A stretch of DNA of 64,000 nucleotides from Verrucomicrobiales bacterium (GCA_002721895.1 PBLV01000015.1:62001-126000), one strand, 5' to 3'; shown: positions 35,601-47,588, counted from the stretch's first letter. The notes: generated from the sequence alone by a model not told the origin. Translations and numbers: made by a program.

Positions 35601-37506
35601 GGTCAAGAGGCCCTTTGCGCCGGGGGGGAATTTGGCTTCGAATGTGGCGGCGGGACTGATTGAGCTATATGGAGGTGAATTTTGCGAGTTTAGTTGGCAG
35701 ACGAATGACCCATTGGTGAATGGACACTTGATGGATTACCGAAAGTATAACCACGCGAAACCGGGGGTGAATCCGGATCCAGTCACTGGAGAGGAAGTAG
35801 CGGTCGCCAACGTGAATTTTCCGCCAATTACCATGGCCGGGCCGCCACGGCTGGGTCTGAATATGGGGCGCGAGAATCTCTGCTGGCAACCTTGGAGTGC
35901 CAGCTTGGATCAGCCGAGGGTTATGACTTACAAGGATCCGGGGGTAGGCAGCAGCGCATTGTGGGATTTCCCGGTGGTCGGATATGATGCACCGTTGAGA
36001 CGGCTGGGTGACTTGGGCAGAGTCCATCGGGGCACGCCGTGGCAGACAGTTTACCTGAAGGCTCCACCGCCGCCCAAGTGGGGTGATGGGCAAATGACGG
36101 AACAAGTGGACTGGCACGCTGTACCAGAGATTATCCCGAATACCGGGGGAGAAAAACGGCCGCCACATTTCATGGTCAAAGATTCGGATGGCAATACTGT
36201 GTATGTAAATTACATAGATATTTGGCGGGAATGGGTTTTGACGCGCTGGCAGAGGGGGATTCTCGACGGCAATGGAAACGATGGGAAAACGGCGCTGAAC
36301 AGCAGAAATTTATGGTTCAAGATACACCCGACACGGCCGGAGTCTGACTGGGCATTGCTAGAGCCTTTCACTGTGGGTGATGACACACGAGGGTTGCTGT
36401 CGATTAACCAGACTGCTTCGGCAGCATGGGCAGCGGCGTTGGCGGGTGTGGAAATCCTACCGGGGCATGTGGACGGCGGTCATGTTCGCCCCAGAGATGG
36501 CCGCATGAGCAAGATTGTTTCCGGGATCAACAAGCATCGGGCCAACAAGCGGGGGAAGATGCCCTACGCGTTGGTGAGCGAAATTTTGGAGGTGCCGGAA
36601 TTGTCCCTTAATTCGCCCTATCTTCCGGCCGTTCCCAATGAGTGGCATTGTGAGGCCATCCCTCGCCAAGTCTTGTCATTGCTGCGGGTGGAATATGATT
36701 TTAAGAATGATTTGGAGGAAAAGCCCAGATTCATCGCCTATGTGTTTAGTCAGGCACTTCGGCCGGCTCCGCAATCCATTGTCCGCAACGGGCCTGACAA
36801 GGGGCTGTGTACAAATTATCAGGTGGTAGGGGAGGCGGCGGCACGGACGGAGTTTTCACTCAGCGGGGCTGAGAGTTGGGCAAAAATGCACGAGTCAGGA
36901 TTTGGCATGTCTTCGGCGTTGCTGGTGGGTGGTGGCAAGCCGGCCGCAATGGCGGGGGGATTTGGAGGATTAACAGGCACTGGGTTGGCGGGTCTGGGCG
37001 CCTTGGGCGGAACTGCTGGAGGTCTTTCAGGAGGTGGAGGAGGCGTTCCGGGTGGCGGCACCTCGATTGGCAGTGGATTGAACTCGGCAGGGCTGAGCGG
37101 GCTTCTGAATGGTTTGTTGGGTGGGAATGCAAACCTGAATGCCTTGTTGGCGGGATTGGGGAGCCCCGGCAATCTTAGTGGACTGAATTTAAATAGCTTG
37201 CTGTCGGGAATGAATATGAACGCAGGCAACTTGGGGAATCTTGGGAATTTGCTCGGTGGCCTGAATTTGGGTAGCTTGAATTCTGGCATGGCTGGAGGCG
37301 GGAACTTGGGGGGGCTAAATCTAAATGGAATGAACATCTCGGGATTGAATCTTGGTGGAGTGGGGCTGGGGGGAGGTGCTGGAGGGGGTTTAGCTGGAGG
37401 GTTGAATCTTCTGGGAGGGCTGGGGCTTGGTGGCGCGGCTGGGAAAAGCACGATGCCGCCTCCCCGGGTGGTGATTGAAAGTTACGCTCCGATGTTTGTT
37501 CGGTGA
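32698..37506 (+). CDS. giant GspK/PilX-like protein, Verru_Chthon cassette A-like
   Basis: A 1,602-residue protein. The N-terminus (RGAVLVIALIMLAVVTFIVIAYLAFAQRERTSIN) is of GspK/PilX type, which lack Glu5 and cap the pseudopilus; it fits Verru_Chthon cassette A. Two stretches, ~449-490 (MWRSGTRYAQNDVV...HWAPI) and ~868-926 (SWTNPKTYKQNDIVYYGGEGY...RWAML), resemble CBM5/12 carbohydrate-binding modules. Residues ~1409-1581 are a Gly/Leu/Asn-rich low-complexity tail with repeats such as LNLGG, NLGNL and GLNLN; the last ~20 residues (MPPPRVVIESYAPMFV) are again normal. It is several times longer than GspK. Inferred role: exposed tip or surface component. Confidence 0.82.
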   Translation: MKGMRTRTVSKAARGAVLVIALIMLAVVTFIVIAYLAFAQRERTSINMSIIQTETRFILDTGTAMAQAEVAKKIIGGENYQMFVSQNVDGANVNLPSIYNSALLKELQVKARAPVYYNHDRKGPHDEFRYFLDLNRDAGFQATGLSDVGDPHWIGVLEDPDLKHGAKLPNGRRNRFVGRYAYMVVPASKALDINNIHNWSKRIQGEGFWRPGNTAELNPAGIGVKRSGQLNMAGTLATVRASKDQGWNYELYRHVLDQRSRGSAFDGAASLWNFQDEAGKFYDVFDLYTPVRAGPRQPPEGVNHFQFTRTLETAGNYAFYDFARSVSTHEQKVPGGKLNLNNYQSLVVNLANIDLLTGEITTEAPHKFPPGARLCLYSDTGVVPSFRRPVGDGGFKVDLVRPHDVFFVRPMDDAPDMLRLYHEYVPPSGGSEAVFSGPVEFVNIQAAEMWRSGTRYAQNDVVLVPGTAERIMALKDHVATTDIAGDLASHWAPISQWPATQYRLDRSLEMFEEVAARLLEQRATAPDRAISPGVVIRPQGTRPIFDIKIHPLKTRTEDELNIYLENLDAVFNNPAARADFDEYTREYSPEIQRLLQLAANIVDMYSPGPQPSVFRPYYDRTTKGVFMRGFIREPHRSFLTQVNKRVLPEDAASLGPLDLVTRVKLYGEAWSVPLVIGAKKRWPDQQGRAHIPAALNEVSLQCMMHLDPESQSVRPSMRVAMEIKDPSRQGGVVVHGAASASGTIRRYPSSGLGLGGVQNSFNYVARGSVPEAARLLPQNSGLIVQSQINVPLEYGDDFAGTLQQTLTGTNVVEFFGDFGPRTWEVRGEIDVSCVLATPDLPDGRKGLLLDHAELQFEFNGGRTRFNESWTNPKTYKQNDIVYYGGEGYVYHAAAETESGSDDQVDIEIGTRPDGSKITRKILDPSRWAMLNWNWNEARKAHPPVYPEGAVIKATGVDAAGDPITQFYTVKRPFAPGGNLASNVAAGLIELYGGEFCEFSWQTNDPLVNGHLMDYRKYNHAKPGVNPDPVTGEEVAVANVNFPPITMAGPPRLGLNMGRENLCWQPWSASLDQPRVMTYKDPGVGSSALWDFPVVGYDAPLRRLGDLGRVHRGTPWQTVYLKAPPPPKWGDGQMTEQVDWHAVPEIIPNTGGEKRPPHFMVKDSDGNTVYVNYIDIWREWVLTRWQRGILDGNGNDGKTALNSRNLWFKIHPTRPESDWALLEPFTVGDDTRGLLSINQTASAAWAAALAGVEILPGHVDGGHVRPRDGRMSKIVSGINKHRANKRGKMPYALVSEILEVPELSLNSPYLPAVPNEWHCEAIPRQVLSLLRVEYDFKNDLEEKPRFIAYVFSQALRPAPQSIVRNGPDKGLCTNYQVVGEAAARTEFSLSGAESWAKMHESGFGMSSALLVGGGKPAAMAGGFGGLTGTGLAGLGALGGTAGGLSGGGGGVPGGGTSIGSGLNSAGLSGLLNGLLGGNANLNALLAGLGSPGNLSGLNLNSLLSGMNMNAGNLGNLGNLLGGLNLGSLNSGMAGGGNLGGLNLNGMNISGLNLGGVGLGGGAGGGLAGGLNLLGGLGLGGAAGKSTMPPPRVVIESYAPMFVR
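36922..37440 (+). repeat. Gly/Leu/Asn-rich coding repeat region
   Basis: Within the giant cassette A-like gene this stretch encodes ~173 residues made almost only of Gly, Leu, Asn, Ala and Ser with irregular repeats (GLGALGG, GNLGNLGNLL, LNLGGVGLGGG). It is imperfect at DNA level, so it is probably maintained as protein composition rather than by recent tandem slippage. Confidence 0.85.
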
Positions 37507-37560
37507 GGTTCACTGGGCTTGGAAAATTGTTACTGGCGGGGTAGGCTGCCGGTTTCGTTC

Positions 37561-40482
37561 ATGGCGGCAAATGTCATTCGCATAGGAGGGGCTCGGGAGC
37601 ACAACCTGAAGGATCTTACCCTGGAAATTCCCCGGGATAAGCTGGTGGTGATCACCGGCTTGAGCGGTTCGGGCAAATCTTCGCTTGCTTTTGATACCAT
37701 TTATGCCGAGGGGCAGCGTAAATATGTGGAATCTCTCTCAGCCTATGCCAGGCAATTTCTGGATCAATTGCAGAAGCCAGACATGGATTATATCGAGGGT
37801 CTTTCACCGACGATTGCCATTGAGCAGCGTAGCGCGGGGGCCAGTCCGCGTTCCATCATTGCTACCACGACAGAGATTTATGATTATCTGAGACTTTTGT
37901 TTGCGCACATTGGTCAGGCTCATTGTCCTGACAGTGGAGAACCGATGAGCAAGCAAACGCCGCAGGAAATAGTCGACAAGTTGTTGGTCTTGCCAGAGAA
38001 GACTCGCTTGATGGTGGCGGCACCTGTCGTGGAGCATCAAAAGGGCGAGTTTCGGGACGTGATTGAAAGGCTGGCACGGGAGGGTTTTGTGAGGGCTCGA
38101 GTGGACGGGGATTTGGTGGAGCTGGCAGCGAACACACGAGTCAAACTGGATGCCCGAAAAAAGCACAGAATCGAAGTGATCGTCGACCGGTTGGTGATTG
38201 GGGAAAATATTCGCGCGCGGCTTAACGATTCAGTTGAGACGGCCTTGAAGTGGGGAAAAGGGAGGGTGTTGATTTTACAGCAATCGAGTGGCCAAAAGGA
38301 ATGGAGGGAGGCTCTGCACTCGACAACTATGTATAGTGCTGCCACGGGCCGGAGTTTTGATACGCCAACGCCGAAGCATTTTTCATTCAACAGCCCATTC
38401 GGGGCTTGCTCGACCTGTCATGGGCTGGGGCAAAAGTTGGTTTTTGATGAAGATTTGGTTGTGCCGTTGAGAGAAAAATCGCTGGCGGAAGGAGCGATCG
38501 CTCCATGGAAACGGGGAGGGCGCAGGATGATCATCTACTATAACAAAGTTCTGCGTACAGTGGCGGAACATTATGGGCAGGAACTTGATGTGCCTTTTGA
38601 AAATCTTCCGGAGAATTTTCAGGAAGTGCTGCTTCACGGCTCGGGCGAGGAGGAGATTGAATTCAAGTTTTGGCGGGCTGGAAAAACGACCAAGTCGGTC
38701 AAGTCATTCGAGGGGGTTATTCCTGGAATGGAGCGTTTGTTACAGGAGACGGACAGCGAGTTCACGAGAAAACGGATCAAGTCGTTCATGAGCAGCCAGC
38801 CTTGTGATGTCTGTGAAGGGCGCAGATTGAAGCCGGAGATTTTGTCTGTTACTTTGGGGAATGGAGAATGGCGCAACGGGGTGTCCGGCAATCGGCGGCG
38901 GCGCAAGGCGCGCGTCCATGGACTGTCGATCATGGATGTTTGCGGATTGACGGTGGATGAGGCGCTTGAGTTTGTGGAAGGCCTGGAACTGAGTGATTTC
39001 CAGAAGCAAATTGCGGGTGAGGTGCTCAAGGAAATCCGGCTTCGATTGTCTTTTTTAAGCAATGTGGGATTGGGTTATTTGTCCTTGGACAGGGAAAGCG
39101 GCACGTTGAGCGGTGGCGAGGCACAGCGGATCAGGCTCGCCACCCAGATTGGCGCGGGATTGGTAGGGGTTATTTATATTTTGGATGAACCCAGCATTGG
39201 GTTGCATCAGCGCGACAATGAGCGGTTGTTGAATACTCTCAAGGGATTGCGTGACTTGGGCAACACGGTGATCGTAGTCGAACACGATGAGGAGACGATT
39301 CGTGAAGCGGATCATTTGATTGATTTGGGTCCGGGGGCGGGAGTGCATGGTGGGGAAATAGTCGGGCAGGGGCCGGTCGAGGAAGTGGCTGCAGCGTCGC
39401 GCTCCATTACCGGGAAATATCTGCGTGGCGAATTTTCGATTACGCCGCCCTCCAAGCGGCAGATGGCGACGCCTGAACGAGGCTGGTTGGTGATCCGAGG
39501 AGCGGAAGAGAATAATCTGCGTAAAGTGGATGCGCGTATTCCGCTGGGGACTTTTACGTGCGTAACCGGGGTGAGCGGCTCGGGTAAGAGCACTTTGGTG
39601 GATGATGTTTTGCGTAAGGCATTATTCCGGAAATGGCATGGCTCCAAGGAGCGTCCGGGCAGACATGAGGCTATCGAAGGAATTGAAAATCTGGACAAGG
39701 CAATAGTTATTGATCAATCGCCCATAGGTCGTACGCCTCGTAGCAACCCAGCGACGTATACCGGGGTTTTTACACACATCAGGGATCTTTTCGCAAAACT
39801 GCCTGCTGCCAAGGTGCGTGGCTACGGGCCGGGGCGGTTTAGTTTTAACGTGAAAGGAGGGAGGTGTGAGAAGTGTCAAGGGGATGGCTTGCTTAAAATC
39901 GAGATGCATTTTTTGCCTTCGGTTTATGTGACGTGCGAAGATTGCGGGGGGCGGCGTTATAATCGGGAAACGCTGGAGGTCAATTATAAGGGGTTGAATA
40001 TCGCGGATGTACTGGACATGACCGTTGATGAGGCGGCAACTTTTTTTCGGGCGGTGCCGCAAATCTTGAATGTTTGCGCCACCTTGTCGGAGGTGGGGCT
40101 GGGATATGTTCGGCTGGGACAGGCGGCCACCACGCTTAGTGGCGGTGAGGCTCAACGCGTTAAATTGGCCAGTGAATTGAGTCGGCGTTCAACTGGGCGC
40201 ACACTGTATCTGCTGGATGAACCTACGACGGGGCTGCATTTCCATGATGTATCGAGATTGCTGGATGTGTTCTTCAAGCTGCGTGACGCCGGTAACACGC
40301 TGGTGGTTGTTGAGCACAATCTGGATGTCATCAAGAGCGCTGATTGGTTGCTGGATCTTGGCCCAGAGGGCGGCGTGGCTGGAGGTAGGTTGATTGCCGA
40401 TGGCCCTCCGGAGCATGTAGCCACTTGCCGGAAGAGCCATACGGGACAATTTTTGAGTCGTATTCTACGTGTAAAAAAGTGA
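37561..40482 (+). CDS. uvrA: excinuclease ABC subunit A
   Basis: A 973-residue UvrA, the damage-recognising ATPase of nucleotide excision repair. The ATG at 37561 ([17 protein letters not shown]) matches the family N-terminus. Both ABC halves are complete: Walker [10 protein letters not shown] (~34) and GVSGSGKST (~670), and signatures [12 protein letters not shown] and [12 protein letters not shown]. Zinc cysteines are visible at [27 protein letters not shown] and [10 protein letters not shown]. An Arg-rich insertion of ~20 residues (~434-455, around [12 protein letters not shown]) follows the CDVCEGRRL site and is absent from E. coli UvrA. The gene is followed after 8 bases by a TPR protein gene. 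Confidence 0.97.
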   Translation: MAANVIRIGGAREHNLKDLTLEIPRDKLVVITGLSGSGKSSLAFDTIYAEGQRKYVESLSAYARQFLDQLQKPDMDYIEGLSPTIAIEQRSAGASPRSIIATTTEIYDYLRLLFAHIGQAHCPDSGEPMSKQTPQEIVDKLLVLPEKTRLMVAAPVVEHQKGEFRDVIERLAREGFVRARVDGDLVELAANTRVKLDARKKHRIEVIVDRLVIGENIRARLNDSVETALKWGKGRVLILQQSSGQKEWREALHSTTMYSAATGRSFDTPTPKHFSFNSPFGACSTCHGLGQKLVFDEDLVVPLREKSLAEGAIAPWKRGGRRMIIYYNKVLRTVAEHYGQELDVPFENLPENFQEVLLHGSGEEEIEFKFWRAGKTTKSVKSFEGVIPGMERLLQETDSEFTRKRIKSFMSSQPCDVCEGRRLKPEILSVTLGNGEWRNGVSGNRRRRKARVHGLSIMDVCGLTVDEALEFVEGLELSDFQKQIAGEVLKEIRLRLSFLSNVGLGYLSLDRESGTLSGGEAQRIRLATQIGAGLVGVIYILDEPSIGLHQRDNERLLNTLKGLRDLGNTVIVVEHDEETIREADHLIDLGPGAGVHGGEIVGQGPVEEVAAASRSITGKYLRGEFSITPPSKRQMATPERGWLVIRGAEENNLRKVDARIPLGTFTCVTGVSGSGKSTLVDDVLRKALFRKWHGSKERPGRHEAIEGIENLDKAIVIDQSPIGRTPRSNPATYTGVFTHIRDLFAKLPAAKVRGYGPGRFSFNVKGGRCEKCQGDGLLKIEMHFLPSVYVTCEDCGGRRYNRETLEVNYKGLNIADVLDMTVDEAATFFRAVPQILNVCATLSEVGLGYVRLGQAATTLSGGEAQRVKLASELSRRSTGRTLYLLDEPTTGLHFHDVSRLLDVFFKLRDAGNTLVVVEHNLDVIKSADWLLDLGPEGGVAGGRLIADGPPEHVATCRKSHTGQFLSRILRVKK

Positions 40483-40490
40483 GAGTGGAC

Positions 40491-43139
40491 ATGTCCGCGA
40501 TGAGCGATCGTATCTATATGCTATTTTGGATTTTCTTTTTCGCCAGTCCTCTTGGAGGGGCTGATGCTGTGCAGGCTCGTCGTGGAAATGCCTTGTATCA
40601 CGGTGCGCAACGATGTTTTCAGGAAGGCCAGTGGGAACTGGCGGCTAATTGGTTGAAGGAATATCACGAAAAATTCTCGCCGGGCGATGATGATCCGGAT
40701 CGTCGCAGCACGGCAATTCGTCTGCGCGCGCAAGCTCTGTTTCAGCTTGGGAAATATCGTGAATGTTTCAATGTTTTGAAAAATGCCGAAGGGGCTGCGG
40801 GGCTACAGGCGGCTCAATATCGTTTTTGGATGGCGGAATGTCGTTACCGGGAGGCAGAGGCTGTGACAGGGAGTGAGGCGCTTTATCGAGTGGCAGCGGA
40901 ACTTTATGCAAAATCCAGGGAAACAAAATCCGACCGATTGGTCGATGCACTGGTGTCGGAGGCGGTTGCGCATGCGCGGCTGGAGGATTGGCCGCGAGTG
41001 ATGGAATTGCTTCGCCCGGAGGACGGGCCTTTTTTGAAGCATGTTGCGGAAATTCCCGACTCGACGTTGGCAGTTCAAGGGCGATTGATTTTGTCTGAGG
41101 CCCAATTACGGCAAGGCTTGAGCGAAGATGCGCTGAAAACCCTGCAAACGATGGATAATGACAAATTGCCTGAAATGGATTTGTGGCGGGGAAAATTGTT
41201 GGAAGCGCGTGCATGCCTGGAGGATGGAAGTCATGAGAAGGGCCTGAATATAGTGGAGGAATTGTTGCGTACAGCGGGGAATCGCATGCCTGTTCGGCAT
41301 GAAGCAGAGGCTTTGCTCCAGCAGGTTCACCTGAGAAAAATGGTGGGGAAATACTCTGAAGCGCTTGAGACTTGCCGGAGGCTTTGGCAGGAAAACATGC
41401 CCGCCAGTTATCGGCGCAGAGCGGTTCTCATGGCTCTTGAATTGGCCGTGCGCGATCATGCTGTGGTAGATCATGCCGAGATTTCTAGTCTGGTCGATTC
41501 ACTCTTGACGGGAGAGGCGTATGCTGCCGCGAAATGTGCCTTGGGTGATTTGTGTTTGGGGAAAGATTTGAGAAACGATAACAACGAGCAAGCTCGCGTT
41601 CATTTTGTGGACGCAATGGAACAGGGTTTTTCTAGGGCGGGGCGAATGGGCATCGCATGGTCATTTTGGCAAGATGGTAAATTTGCGGAAAGCCGGGTAA
41701 ATTTTTCCCAAGCTGCAGAGTTGGAGGCTGGTGGTGTGCATTTAAGAAGCCGCTTCAAGGAAATGGAGTCGGCCTTTAGGATGGGCGATCATCAAGCTGT
41801 TCTTACGTTGGGAAATGGCATGGTGACCAACGGGCAATCAGGCCAATTCTTGTCCCGAGCAAAATTCATGATGCTTCAATCGGCGGCCATAACCGGTGCT
41901 CCTGATGAAAGGGTAATGGGTCTTATAAATGATCCGGCCGAATTCAACGACCCTGCCCTCGCCATGAAAGCGCAGATATTCCTGGCCCGTGCCCAAAGCG
42001 CGAATGGAAACAATGCCGGTGCGTTTGCTCGGCTCCAGGCGCAGGCAGCAAATTCAGGTGATGATGCACTTGCGCAATGGGAAATTGCTCGCTTGTTGGC
42101 CCGGAAAAATGAGTGGGACAAAGCGATAGCAAGTTATGAGGCATGGTTGGTTAAATATGCTGAGACACAATCTGTCGAGCGAGTGGCCAAATTAACGTTT
42201 GATTTGGGGTGGCTGCACCATCTCGATGGCAACATGGAAAAGGCTCTGGGTGTGTTCACGAACATTGTTGTCCGGTATCCCGAGTCAAGTCAGGCCCCCA
42301 TGGCGCAGATGTGGGTTGCGGATCATTTCTTTAATCAGCCGAGGAGGCAACTGGTGAAAGCTGAGGAGGCTTATCAAAAAGTTCAATCCATGAAAAATTG
42401 CCGCCCGCAACTCAGACTGCGCGCAACACTCATGGCTGGCCGTAGTGCGCTTGAGCGGAGAAATTTTGACAGTGCCCGGGATTATTTTTTAAAAGTTATT
42501 AATGCGCCGGAATTCAAGGAAGCGGAATTTCCAAGGCAACTTCAAATTGAGGCAGCGTTTGCCCTTAGTGATGGGGCCATTGCGGCGACGGCCAGGTCGG
42601 CTGAGAAATTCGATGAGGCAATTCAGAATCTGGAGGCCTTGACCCCAGCAGACGGGGAGGCGGTGAGCCTCATTGTGTTACAGGCTTGGGGGAGAATTGC
42701 GGATTCTCATTTGCAAATGGCTGCTGAGGATTTCGGGAGATACAGAAAGGCAATGGGATACTACCGAAGAGTTTATGATGCCTCTGGCAGCTTGAATTTC
42801 GATCCTCCGGTTCGTTGGAGAGCCATGTTGGGGATGGCCCATGTGTTAAAATCAATGCGCGAAGATGACGGCCAGAAACGGCGAGCAAACCTTATTGAGG
42901 CATTGGGATGGACAAAAAAAGTGTTTGAAAATGCGGGTGGAGCGCATGTGTTGGCGGATTCATTCTGGATTCGGCAAAGTGGATTAATGTCTGTGGATCT
43001 ACAATTGATGCTTGGCGATCCAGCAGCGGCAGTGACAACCTGCCGCGCTTTGGCAGCGAAATATATATCAATGAAACCGGCGATGGATAAGCGGGTGTCT
43101 GGAATTCTGCGGATGCAGAAAGGAGTGGATGCGCCATGA
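40491..43139 (+). CDS. large exported TPR protein
   Basis: An 882-residue protein. The ATG at 40491 (or 40500) yields a signal peptide (IYMLFWIFFFASPLGGADA); an in-frame start inside uvrA is less likely. The whole mature part is helical with many degenerate tetratricopeptide units, e.g. YHGAQRCFQEGQWELAANWL, ALFQLGKYRECFNVL, LGWLHHLDGNMEKALGVF and ALERRNFDSARDYFLKVI. It looks like periplasmic TPR scaffolds of the YbgF/BamD type, but much longer. Its stop overlaps the next start (ATGA). Conservation next to uvrA and erpA is not something known from model bacteria. Role unknown. Confidence 0.75.
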   Translation: MSAMSDRIYMLFWIFFFASPLGGADAVQARRGNALYHGAQRCFQEGQWELAANWLKEYHEKFSPGDDDPDRRSTAIRLRAQALFQLGKYRECFNVLKNAEGAAGLQAAQYRFWMAECRYREAEAVTGSEALYRVAAELYAKSRETKSDRLVDALVSEAVAHARLEDWPRVMELLRPEDGPFLKHVAEIPDSTLAVQGRLILSEAQLRQGLSEDALKTLQTMDNDKLPEMDLWRGKLLEARACLEDGSHEKGLNIVEELLRTAGNRMPVRHEAEALLQQVHLRKMVGKYSEALETCRRLWQENMPASYRRRAVLMALELAVRDHAVVDHAEISSLVDSLLTGEAYAAAKCALGDLCLGKDLRNDNNEQARVHFVDAMEQGFSRAGRMGIAWSFWQDGKFAESRVNFSQAAELEAGGVHLRSRFKEMESAFRMGDHQAVLTLGNGMVTNGQSGQFLSRAKFMMLQSAAITGAPDERVMGLINDPAEFNDPALAMKAQIFLARAQSANGNNAGAFARLQAQAANSGDDALAQWEIARLLARKNEWDKAIASYEAWLVKYAETQSVERVAKLTFDLGWLHHLDGNMEKALGVFTNIVVRYPESSQAPMAQMWVADHFFNQPRRQLVKAEEAYQKVQSMKNCRPQLRLRATLMAGRSALERRNFDSARDYFLKVINAPEFKEAEFPRQLQIEAAFALSDGAIAATARSAEKFDEAIQNLEALTPADGEAVSLIVLQAWGRIADSHLQMAAEDFGRYRKAMGYYRRVYDASGSLNFDPPVRWRAMLGMAHVLKSMREDDGQKRRANLIEALGWTKKVFENAGGAHVLADSFWIRQSGLMSVDLQLMLGDPAAAVTTCRALAAKYISMKPAMDKRVSGILRMQKGVDAP

Positions 43140-43465
43140 ATGATACGATTGTTAAACTGACTGAGACGGCTGCTGGCGAAGTGAAGCGGATGATGGAAAC
43201 GGAGGAGCCTCACAAGCGACTCCGTGTTTATGTTGAATCGGGAGGCTGCTCGGGGATGCAGTATGGGCTGGTGTTTGATGAGCCTCGGGAAAAGGACCAT
43301 CGTGGCCAGTGCCATGGAGTGGAGGTTTTGGTGGATGATTTCAGCAAGGATTACCTTGAGGGCACAGTGGTTGATTTTTCGGATGGCCTGAATGACAGCG
43401 GATTCAAGATCCTGAACCCAAATGCAAAACAAAGTTGCGGGTGCGGCAAGTCGTTTGAGGTTTGA
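43136..43465 (+). CDS. A-type iron-sulfur carrier (ErpA/IscA/HesB family)
   Basis: A 109-residue A-type carrier that delivers Fe-S clusters to target enzymes. The three conserved cysteines are present: Cys38 in ESGGCSGMQYG, and Cys101 and Cys103 in SCGCGKSF at the C-terminus. Length and spacing are normal. ErpA and IscA cannot be separated safely on sequence alone; the lone gene without iscSU suggests the ErpA-like role. It overlaps the TPR gene by four bases. The thiC product (a radical SAM Fe-S enzyme) encoded just downstream is a plausible client, though that is inference. Confidence 0.93.
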   Translation: MNDTIVKLTETAAGEVKRMMETEEPHKRLRVYVESGGCSGMQYGLVFDEPREKDHRGQCHGVEVLVDDFSKDYLEGTVVDFSDGLNDSGFKILNPNAKQSCGCGKSFEV

Positions 43466-43477
43466 CCGATTCAAGAT

Positions 43478-43498
43478 CCGCGGCTAGAAAAGCCGTGG
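43478..43498 (+). terminator. stem-loop between erpA-like gene and thiC
   Basis: CCGCGGCT (43478-43485) pairs with AGCCGTGG (43491-43498), with one G-U pair, around an AGAAA loop. No T-run follows, so it is either a weak terminator for the upstream genes or a leader hairpin of thiC. Confidence 0.35.
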
Positions 43499-43504
43499 AG
43501 CTAA

Positions 43505-46413
<2,909 letters not shown>

Positions 46414-46453
46414 TGCGCTGATGGGAGCTGGGCTTTACATTCCGCGGATGATC

Positions 46454-47152
46454 ATGGCACGAGAGAATGGTGGCGGCAAGCGGGTGATAATTACCGGGGC
46501 TGCGCGAGGATTGGGGCGGGCGATGGCGGAGGTATTTGCCGAGCAAGGACACACGGTGGCGGTTTGCAGCCGGTCCGGGAAAATGATGGCCCAGCTGGAA
46601 AAGCTGCTAGGGACGCCTCATATGTGTAGTGTTGTAGACGTGGTAAACGACGAAGCGGTCGCAAACTGGGCCGCGGAAGTTTCAGCGGAAATGGGGCCGC
46701 CAGATTTGCTGTTAAACAACGCGGCCGTTATTAACCGCAACCGATTTCTATGGGAAATTTCCGCGGAGGATTTTGACGCAGTCATCGATGTCAACATCAA
46801 GGGTGTGGCCAATGTGATCCGCCACTTTGTTCCGGGAATGGCCAAGAGGGGGTCCGGGGTCGTGGTCAATTTTAGTTCCGGATGGGGACGTTCAACATCT
46901 CCTGAGGTGGCACCTTATTGTGCCACAAAATGGGCGATAGAAGGCCTGACACAGGCGTTGGCGCAGGAGATACCCGCTGGAATGGCGGCAATTCCACTGA
47001 ATCCTGGAATCATCAATACTGACATGCTGCGAAGTTGTTTTGGCCCGTCGGCATCGGATTTTCTAGGTGCGGAGGAATGGGCCAAGGCGGCTGTGCCTTT
47101 CCTGCTTGAACTTGGGCCAAGGCACAATGGACAGGCTTTAACGGTGGGGTGA
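46454..47152 (+). CDS. short-chain dehydrogenase/reductase
   Basis: A 232-residue SDR oxidoreductase. The nucleotide-binding TGAARGLG (~14-21), NNAAV (~91-95) and active-site S...YCATK (Tyr-x3-Lys) are intact. ATG at 46448 or 46454 is the likely start; an earlier in-frame start lies inside the divergent ArsS gene and adds an unrelated extension. SDR proteins use NAD(P)H on alcohols, sugars or lipids; the substrate is not deducible. The C-terminus is a little short for the family. It is followed after 46 bases by a small gene. Confidence 0.85.
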   Translation: MARENGGGKRVIITGAARGLGRAMAEVFAEQGHTVAVCSRSGKMMAQLEKLLGTPHMCSVVDVVNDEAVANWAAEVSAEMGPPDLLLNNAAVINRNRFLWEISAEDFDAVIDVNIKGVANVIRHFVPGMAKRGSGVVVNFSSGWGRSTSPEVAPYCATKWAIEGLTQALAQEIPAGMAAIPLNPGIINTDMLRSCFGPSASDFLGAEEWAKAAVPFLLELGPRHNGQALTVG

Positions 47153-47198
47153 GGATTTGGCTTGTTTCAGGGTGGGGGCTTGTGATAGGGTCCGCCTG

Positions 47199-47474
47199 AT
47201 GTCTCGGTTGCCCCAAAACAATCTTCCCAAGGCCATGATGTTAGGTATGGCTTTTGATTCCGATGGACACAAGCGCATCACCAAGGGTGAAAATTTTGCC
47301 TTGGTGGGTGGGAGTGATGAAACTCACAGTTCGATGACTGAGAAGGCGATCAAGATCAACGAGAAGCTGGCTCGTCGTGGAAAACGTCTGGAGGAGTGCA
47401 CTGTCGAGGAGTTTGATGACATTGCGACTTCTGTCGGCTTAGAGCGAATGCATCCCGAACAAACTGAGTCCTAG
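47199..47474 (+). CDS. small protein of unknown function
   Basis: A 91-residue cytoplasmic protein, starting at ATG 47199 (MSRLPQNNLPKAMMLGMAF). It has a defined middle section, DGHKRITKGENFALVGGSDE and THSSMTEKAIKINEKLARRG, and an acidic end. No known domain is recognised, but the amino-acid pattern (charged, no stop-like decay, own terminator) suggests a real gene. A strong terminator begins 71 bases after its stop. Its role and relation to the upstream SDR gene are unknown. Confidence 0.65.
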   Translation: MSRLPQNNLPKAMMLGMAFDSDGHKRITKGENFALVGGSDETHSSMTEKAIKINEKLARRGKRLEECTVEEFDDIATSVGLERMHPEQTES

Positions 47475-47545
47475 TTCTGCTCCGCTAAATCAGTTTCCTG
47501 TTAAATACAATTTCACCCCAACAAAGGCTACTGTAGGGGAACAGA

Positions 47546-47588
47546 CCCCACCCGCCGGGCCCGAAGCCGGCGGGTGGGGTTTTGCTTT
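47546..47588 (+). terminator. strong rho-independent terminator
   Basis: CCCCACCCGCCGG (47546-47558) and CCGGCGGGTGGGG (47567-47579) form a perfect 13-bp stem with an eight-base loop, followed by TTTTGCTTT. It ends the SDR/small-gene transcript. Its T-tail reaches the stop codon of the convergent mtfA gene. Confidence 0.95.

Noticed and set aside
36922..37440. CRISPR-like or tandem DNA repeat
   Set aside because: The repeats are in-frame, irregular and only protein-level; no constant repeat or spacer length.
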